64,000 nt of DNA, taken from the NCBI GenBank assembly GCA_002946415.1, contig NJPS01000074.1, positions 558,001 through 622,000 of the forward strand. Direction: 5' to 3'. Made by a program: the position numbers and the translations under genes. Positions 59,633 through 64,000 of this stretch are shown piece after piece. This DNA is from Rutstroemia sp. NJR-2017a BVV2. Its lineage: Eukaryota; Ascomycota; Leotiomycetes; Helotiales; Rutstroemiaceae. Below the pieces are notes generated by a model, which made no database searches, was not told the DNA's origin, and saw only the letters and a list, made by a program, of their open reading frames with translations. Each line of letters opens with the position of its first letter. The first letter of the stretch is position 1.

Positions 59633-60532
59633 GGAGATGAGATCGGGGTATGATATGTAATGTACAATCAAAGAGTTGGGATGGAGGTGGTTGTGTGAGG
59701 AGGGAAACTCAAGGGCTCGGCTGGTTTGTTATTTCAACTATTCTATAAACCTTTAGCATATTGTTCGTGCAGTTTCTGTCATTTGACTCTATACATTCGG
59801 GTTTTGCATTAGTGAGGCAGCCGATTCTACTAGAGGAGAAAAGAGAAAGGGGAAGAGCATCAGATCGAGAGCCTGATCACAGCATTTTTAGACACAAGAG
59901 AAGAACCAAAGCACATACATACAGGTCAGCAAGCGTATACCGTGCGCTAATCGTAGTAACTGTCTCTTTGCTTTCCGTGTATTCTGCAGTTGCGTCAAAA
60001 TCAGCATGTCAAATTGGGTATTGGGCACTTGGAAGAAAAACAGTGTGGTTGTGATCAGACGTTGCAGGAGTGAATTGAATCAAGTGATAGAAAGAAAGCC
60101 CTCTTTCTAACATCGAATCAAGTTTGATCGTCCCAAATCCATCAAGAATGATCAAAGGAAAATGAAGAAGGATAGTCCCAGCAACCCGACATTCACTGTT
60201 AGTTCACCTTTACTTTTTTTCCTAACTTCAAATAATCGTAGGGTCAGCAGTGCTAACGATCTGGAGGAGAGGACTTCTTCTAGTTATTATATTCGTAATT
60301 TGACGTCACTTTACAAATCATTTCACCTATCACTCTCTTTCTCTTTGTTGAATAAGGAAACCGACCTCCAGTTCGGCAGCGTCATTTCCAAGTTTCTATA
60401 AGTTTTTTCTTGTGCCGACGACATCATTCAACGACGGATAGATTAGAGTAGAGTTAGCTTAGGTGTCTGCTGCTCATTACGATCTATCAATCATTGTGCC
60501 GCCATCTTCAGAATTCAATACCCCTGTGTCTT
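59633..60532. other. Intergenic region
   Basis: This region holds the esterase 3' flank and the promoter and leader of the next plus-strand gene. Short frames at 59761-60054 and 60162-60401 have no recognisable content. No other structure is claimed. Confidence 0.5.
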
Positions 60533-62401
60533 ATGGGTAAATTGTTTCAGTCAAGCATCATGGACGACAGTCAACGTGCGTCCCTGTTCGCATACATTGG
60601 CGCGAACGCAGAAATCAAGCCAGGCAAATGCCACTGGATTCTCAGAGTCGGCGCAGACAAACCAGAACGCCTCGTCCACGTCCAAGAACAAACGCTCAAG
60701 GCGAACAAGGAGACGATCGGGCAACATCCATCCGACACGGATAGATTCAAGCTCATACAACGAAGAGCTAAAGATGAAAGGCCGAATGTCAGAGAGATGA
60801 TTATGTGGCCAGACTTGATCCAGTCAATGGTCTTCAGTTGGATCAAACAGCGTCGTGATAATGCTGCGTACAATTCGACGGCGAACAGATTAAAGTTCAA
60901 GAAAGATATGGTGGAGCAGTTTGTGGTTCGTGGAGGAGATGTCATCGCCATTATTGAATGCTTTAAGCAGTTTGTCAAGCAGCAAAACATTACGAAAGTT
61001 TATCCTTTCAAATTCATCCGAGCCCCCAGAAGCAGTCTCGCTTTCTATCCATCACCGTCTGCTTCTGCTGTCAACAACTCTTCGGCTACTTTATCTTCTT
61101 CTACTTCATCTCTTGCAGTTCTATCTCCCCCACACTCAATACCGTCCACCGTCACACCCACTCATTTAGTCAAATCCTCACCTTCAAGCACCTTGCCCTT
61201 TTCCGAAGAATACCAAATCGACCAACGCGGGCTTATCTCCAACAAAATGACATCAAGTCCAAACGCTTCTCGACTCTTGGGCGTCAAAATTAAGAGCCAA
61301 CGCGACCTGGAAATCACGCGTCACAAGACGAACGGAAAATTCATGACCATGATCATACAAAACCACAACATCCTTGGCCCATCACAGTCACCTTACGACG
61401 CAGCAAGTTTCAAATTCCCGCGCTCTGCAGAGATCGTATCACTTGCAGAAGCATTGATATCCAACAGCACAACTTCAATCATCCTCAGCAACCGATACGC
61501 TCGTCCTTGCGTGCGCCCTGTTACAGCCACGTTATCGGAGTACATAGACCAACTGACCAGAATCGCGCGCTTGCGCAGAGACGAGCATTCTACGGTCGCG
61601 GGCATGCATTGGGATCTTGTGGAGCATTTACCTCATGTGCTCATATCTCTTGAAGCTATCCGGATAGCTGGACATGCAGGAAGATTGTTAGAACTAGTGG
61701 ATCTGATTATTGATAACGTATCACTTGTTTTCGCGAACAAACTGATCGCTGTGATATTATTCGCAAATATTATCAGGATGATCAAGGACGTCGAGGCTCA
61801 TCAACGGTTGTGGGACAAAATATACAAATTCTTAGCCGCGGAGGGAATTCAATGTATATCCAAGTGGGATGCTGTGGAGCTGGTTGGACTGGGAATGTTT
61901 CTCGCAGAATCGGATGCAGGTCTGCCGGACGATGTTCTCCTGAGCTCGATAACGTCGGAGAAAAGAGTCAAGCAGTTTGAGAGAATGGTCGAGGCGATGA
62001 GATGCAGAAAATCATCCTCGGTCATAACAACTTTGCTGTGGCCGGTGGTGCAGACATTCGTTAACAGCTCCAAACATCTGCTGCATTTAGTGAATGTCGG
62101 AGATGAGATGGTGATAGTATCATTCCCAAACTCGGCCCTGAACAGCGATAAGACGTACATCTGGACGAAAGTCGACAGCACGATAGAGATGAGTGTAGAG
62201 GAACTCGAAATGCAAGCAGGAATAGAAGCAGGGCGGGGCTTTCTACATATCTGGACGCGGGGGTTTGGTGTGAGAAAGTGGTGGAAAGTCGCTGATGATG
62301 TGGGTTTGGAATGGTTTTGTGTGCATCATAACTCGAAGATGGCGGATGCTATTGCACGGAGAGATGCTCTTGCTCAGATATTTAGGAGGGATGTTGGATG
62401 A
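60533..62401 (+). CDS. Unrecognised single-exon protein
   Basis: A 622-residue open frame without introns. The first ATG is at 60533 (MGKLFQSSIMDD); a second at 60560 (MDDSQRASLFAYIGANAEI) may be the true start. The N-terminal domain (about 1-170) contains GKCHWILRVGADKPERLVHV, MIMWPDLIQSMVFSWIKQRR and FKFIRAPRSSLAF. A Ser/Thr/Pro linker spans about 170-235. The C-terminal domain (about 240-620) is mostly helical with EHLPHVLISLEAIRIAGHAG and VFANKLIAVILFANIIRMIKD, then a beta-rich end with RGFGVRKWWKVADDVG. I do not recognise a family. Balanced amino-acid composition and length argue strongly for a real gene. Confidence 0.82.
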   Translation: MGKLFQSSIMDDSQRASLFAYIGANAEIKPGKCHWILRVGADKPERLVHVQEQTLKANKETIGQHPSDTDRFKLIQRRAKDERPNVREMIMWPDLIQSMVFSWIKQRRDNAAYNSTANRLKFKKDMVEQFVVRGGDVIAIIECFKQFVKQQNITKVYPFKFIRAPRSSLAFYPSPSASAVNNSSATLSSSTSSLAVLSPPHSIPSTVTPTHLVKSSPSSTLPFSEEYQIDQRGLISNKMTSSPNASRLLGVKIKSQRDLEITRHKTNGKFMTMIIQNHNILGPSQSPYDAASFKFPRSAEIVSLAEALISNSTTSIILSNRYARPCVRPVTATLSEYIDQLTRIARLRRDEHSTVAGMHWDLVEHLPHVLISLEAIRIAGHAGRLLELVDLIIDNVSLVFANKLIAVILFANIIRMIKDVEAHQRLWDKIYKFLAAEGIQCISKWDAVELVGLGMFLAESDAGLPDDVLLSSITSEKRVKQFERMVEAMRCRKSSSVITTLLWPVVQTFVNSSKHLLHLVNVGDEMVIVSFPNSALNSDKTYIWTKVDSTIEMSVEELEMQAGIEAGRGFLHIWTRGFGVRKWWKVADDVGLEWFCVHHNSKMADAIARRDALAQIFRRDVG

Positions 62402-63733
62402 TTTTGTTGGAGCTGGGAATTGAATTGAGGCTTTAGGTCTTTGCTATTTTCTGGTTTGTAGGGACATAGCTCAAAGTTGACAGTATTCCGCATCGCTCAT
62501 CATTCTATTCAGTGTTTTCTCTGAACTTTCTCGACGTAACTGCATACCATACTCCATAACACCGGTTTTCGAAGTAGAATAGGGGCGAGTAGAGGTGTGA
62601 AAACCAGGTAAAGTAGCCACCCTTATCGTTATTTGGTTTCTTCTCTCTTTCTATTTTCCTCTCCATCGCACACTCACACTTGACAATTTCCTCGCTGAAC
62701 CCGTGCAACTGACCAATTCCAGTGGACTTCGAGAAGCAGCATTCATACACCCATATATCCTACCCTATACCTGTACCCTATACCTGAGCCAAAGATCAAG
62801 AACTACTCAGTGGATAAACTCCGCTAAGGTAAGGTAAAATACATCAGATATCCCCTTCCGATCGACTGTGCTACAGTAGTTTGGTCACATTAGATCGAAA
62901 GCATATTATACGTGCGTTTTGCGTATACATCTATTTGTTTATAGAAGGGGGTCCAGATATGCCATCGCCGTTGAATAGTTTTACGAGTACAGTACATCAA
63001 CTTCGGATAACTAGTCAACTGCAAACTACTCCTATGATGAGTAATGGAGATTCGGTTAATAGGAGATCTACCAAGGGGATGTCGGGTTCGGGCTTCGGTT
63101 GTTGATGGGAAAGAGAGTATTCCTATGTGAGATTGATGTACCCAAGGGCAAACATACAAGCCCGCATATATGTATACACATAATATATCGAATGATTTTC
63201 AGTGCTCTCCCTGCATGAAGAGAGATCTAGCTATTACTAAATGAAGTGTTCGGATTAAGATGGTTGTTTTTATTTGCGTACTCTTTCTCTCCTCTCCTCT
63301 TCTATCCATCGCGACAGCAGGGTGTCTGCATTGAAAACAATGTCTCTCAGCTTCAGCCCCCTTTCATCAACACAGAACGCACGTACCATGCATCGGGAAA
63401 GAACGGGATTAATCCAACCATCCATCCACATAAGTATCCGGAGTCCGAAGAGTGGCTGACATGTAAGCCCGAGCACCATGTAAGCCCGAGCAGGATCTTA
63501 CAGCCAAATGATTCTGAGAAGCGTGATACAATACAGTATTTGCCAAGGGGTCATGAATTGATTGTACAAGGAGTTACATTGGGGAATCTTTTTCTCTTTC
63601 TCTCGGTTTACCTACCTTTCTTTTCATCATCCATCCCATCATAACATCAGCCTACACGTGTGTCTAATTGCGAAGCCTACCCGACCCCCCATTCCGTCCC
63701 AGCCCTATGTATTTTCATATCACATTCAACATC
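62402..63733. other. Convergent 3' intergenic region
   Basis: No gene is supported between the stop of the unrecognised protein and the stop of the E2 gene. A 16 bp direct duplication is listed separately. Confidence 0.5.
63460..63492 (+). repeat. 16-bp direct duplication
   Basis: CATGTAAGCCCGAGCA occurs at 63460-63475 and again at 63477-63492, one base apart. This is a perfect short duplication in intergenic DNA. Confidence 0.95.
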
Positions 63734-64000
63734 TTATAGCAATAATTCCAAGGGGTTCTCGACCACCTTCTTGAACTCCCTCATCCACTCTCCGCCAACT
63801 GCACCATCGACCACCTTGTGGTCAAAGCTTCCTGTAACTGTAATCTGGTCATCCCACTCAACTTGTCCATCTTCACCTGGAATGGCAGCCTTTTGGGTGG
63901 TTCCGACAGCGAGGATACCGGCTTGAGGTGGGTTGATGACGGCGGTGAATCGGTCGATCGCGCTGTTCATTCCCATGTTGCTAATGGTGAAGGTTCCGCC
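63734..64000 (-). CDS. Pyruvate dehydrogenase E2 (dihydrolipoamide acetyltransferase), C-terminal part
   Basis: The minus-strand frame is open from the right edge to a stop at 63734-63736 and gives the last 88 residues. [20 protein letters not shown] and [12 protein letters not shown] are the conserved catalytic-domain strands of 2-oxo-acid dehydrogenase E2. The catalytic motif is [15 protein letters not shown], with His and Asp in place and Lys where Arg is usual. The end ENPLELLL is typical of the pyruvate rather than the 2-oxoglutarate enzyme. Known role: transfer of the acetyl group from lipoyl-lysine to CoA in the mitochondrial matrix. The N-terminal lipoyl and E1/E3-binding domains lie beyond the window. 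Confidence 0.93.
   Translation of the reverse strand, partial: GGTFTISNMGMNSAIDRFTAVINPPQAGILAVGTTQKAAIPGEDGQVEWDDQITVTGSFDHKVVDGAVGGEWMREFKKVVENPLELLL

Overview
The window reads as nuclear DNA of a filamentous ascomycete (Pezizomycotina; Leotiomycetes is my weak guess). Most genes are interrupted by short GT-AG introns, mostly about 45-110 bp. There are no operons or bacterial ribosome-binding signals, and several products are fungus-specific (HET-domain protein, fungal-type Ten1). No rRNA, tRNA, CRISPR array or intact transposon was recognised by eye. Gene models were built by hand: I followed reading frames through splice sites and required frame continuity and family motifs across each junction.

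Layout, left to right. (1) 1-3000: a 3' gene fragment, then a divergent pair of Ten1 (telomere-capping CST subunit, minus) and Snf7/Vps32 (ESCRT-III, plus). (2) 4623-9830: a giant low-complexity protein with a Trp-Asp-Ser repeat module. (3) 10879-12223: an unrecognised acidic, Trp-rich protein (minus), separated from a 14-exon SLIP-GC-like nuclear GTPase (13082-18356, plus) by a small family of TTAACCTTT-containing repeats. (4) 19196-23926: a divergent pair of UDP-glucose 6-dehydrogenase and a membrane-anchored GT4 glycosyltransferase, sharing a 1.1 kb promoter with two CACGTG sites. (5) 27000-28059: a secreted or type I membrane protein. 29977-36658: a 2202-residue coiled-coil/disordered protein. 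(6) 37010-40275: divergent acylphosphatase and Esf1 (rRNA processing). (7) 41010-49811: a divergent SNF2/RING helicase and HET-domain protein. (8) 50990-52838: vacuolar Ca2+/H+ exchanger (minus), then a 4.7 kb gene-poor stretch. (9) 57580-59632: secreted type-B carboxylesterase; 60533-62401: an unrecognised single-exon protein; 63734-64000: the C-terminal end of pyruvate dehydrogenase E2 (minus, running off the window).

The genes alternate in orientation, giving repeated divergent promoters and convergent 3' ends. Most are core housekeeping functions and do not form an obvious biosynthetic cluster. The one functionally suggestive pair is UDP-glucose dehydrogenase beside the GT4 enzyme: the first makes UDP-glucuronate, which the second might use. 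A pattern not tied to one gene is a recurring switch of the coding strand from C-rich to G-rich near the 3' end of several genes (about 9300, 20070, 36250, 39800, 49600 and 59100). I did not identify a convincingly new multi-gene system; the best leads are listed as findings.
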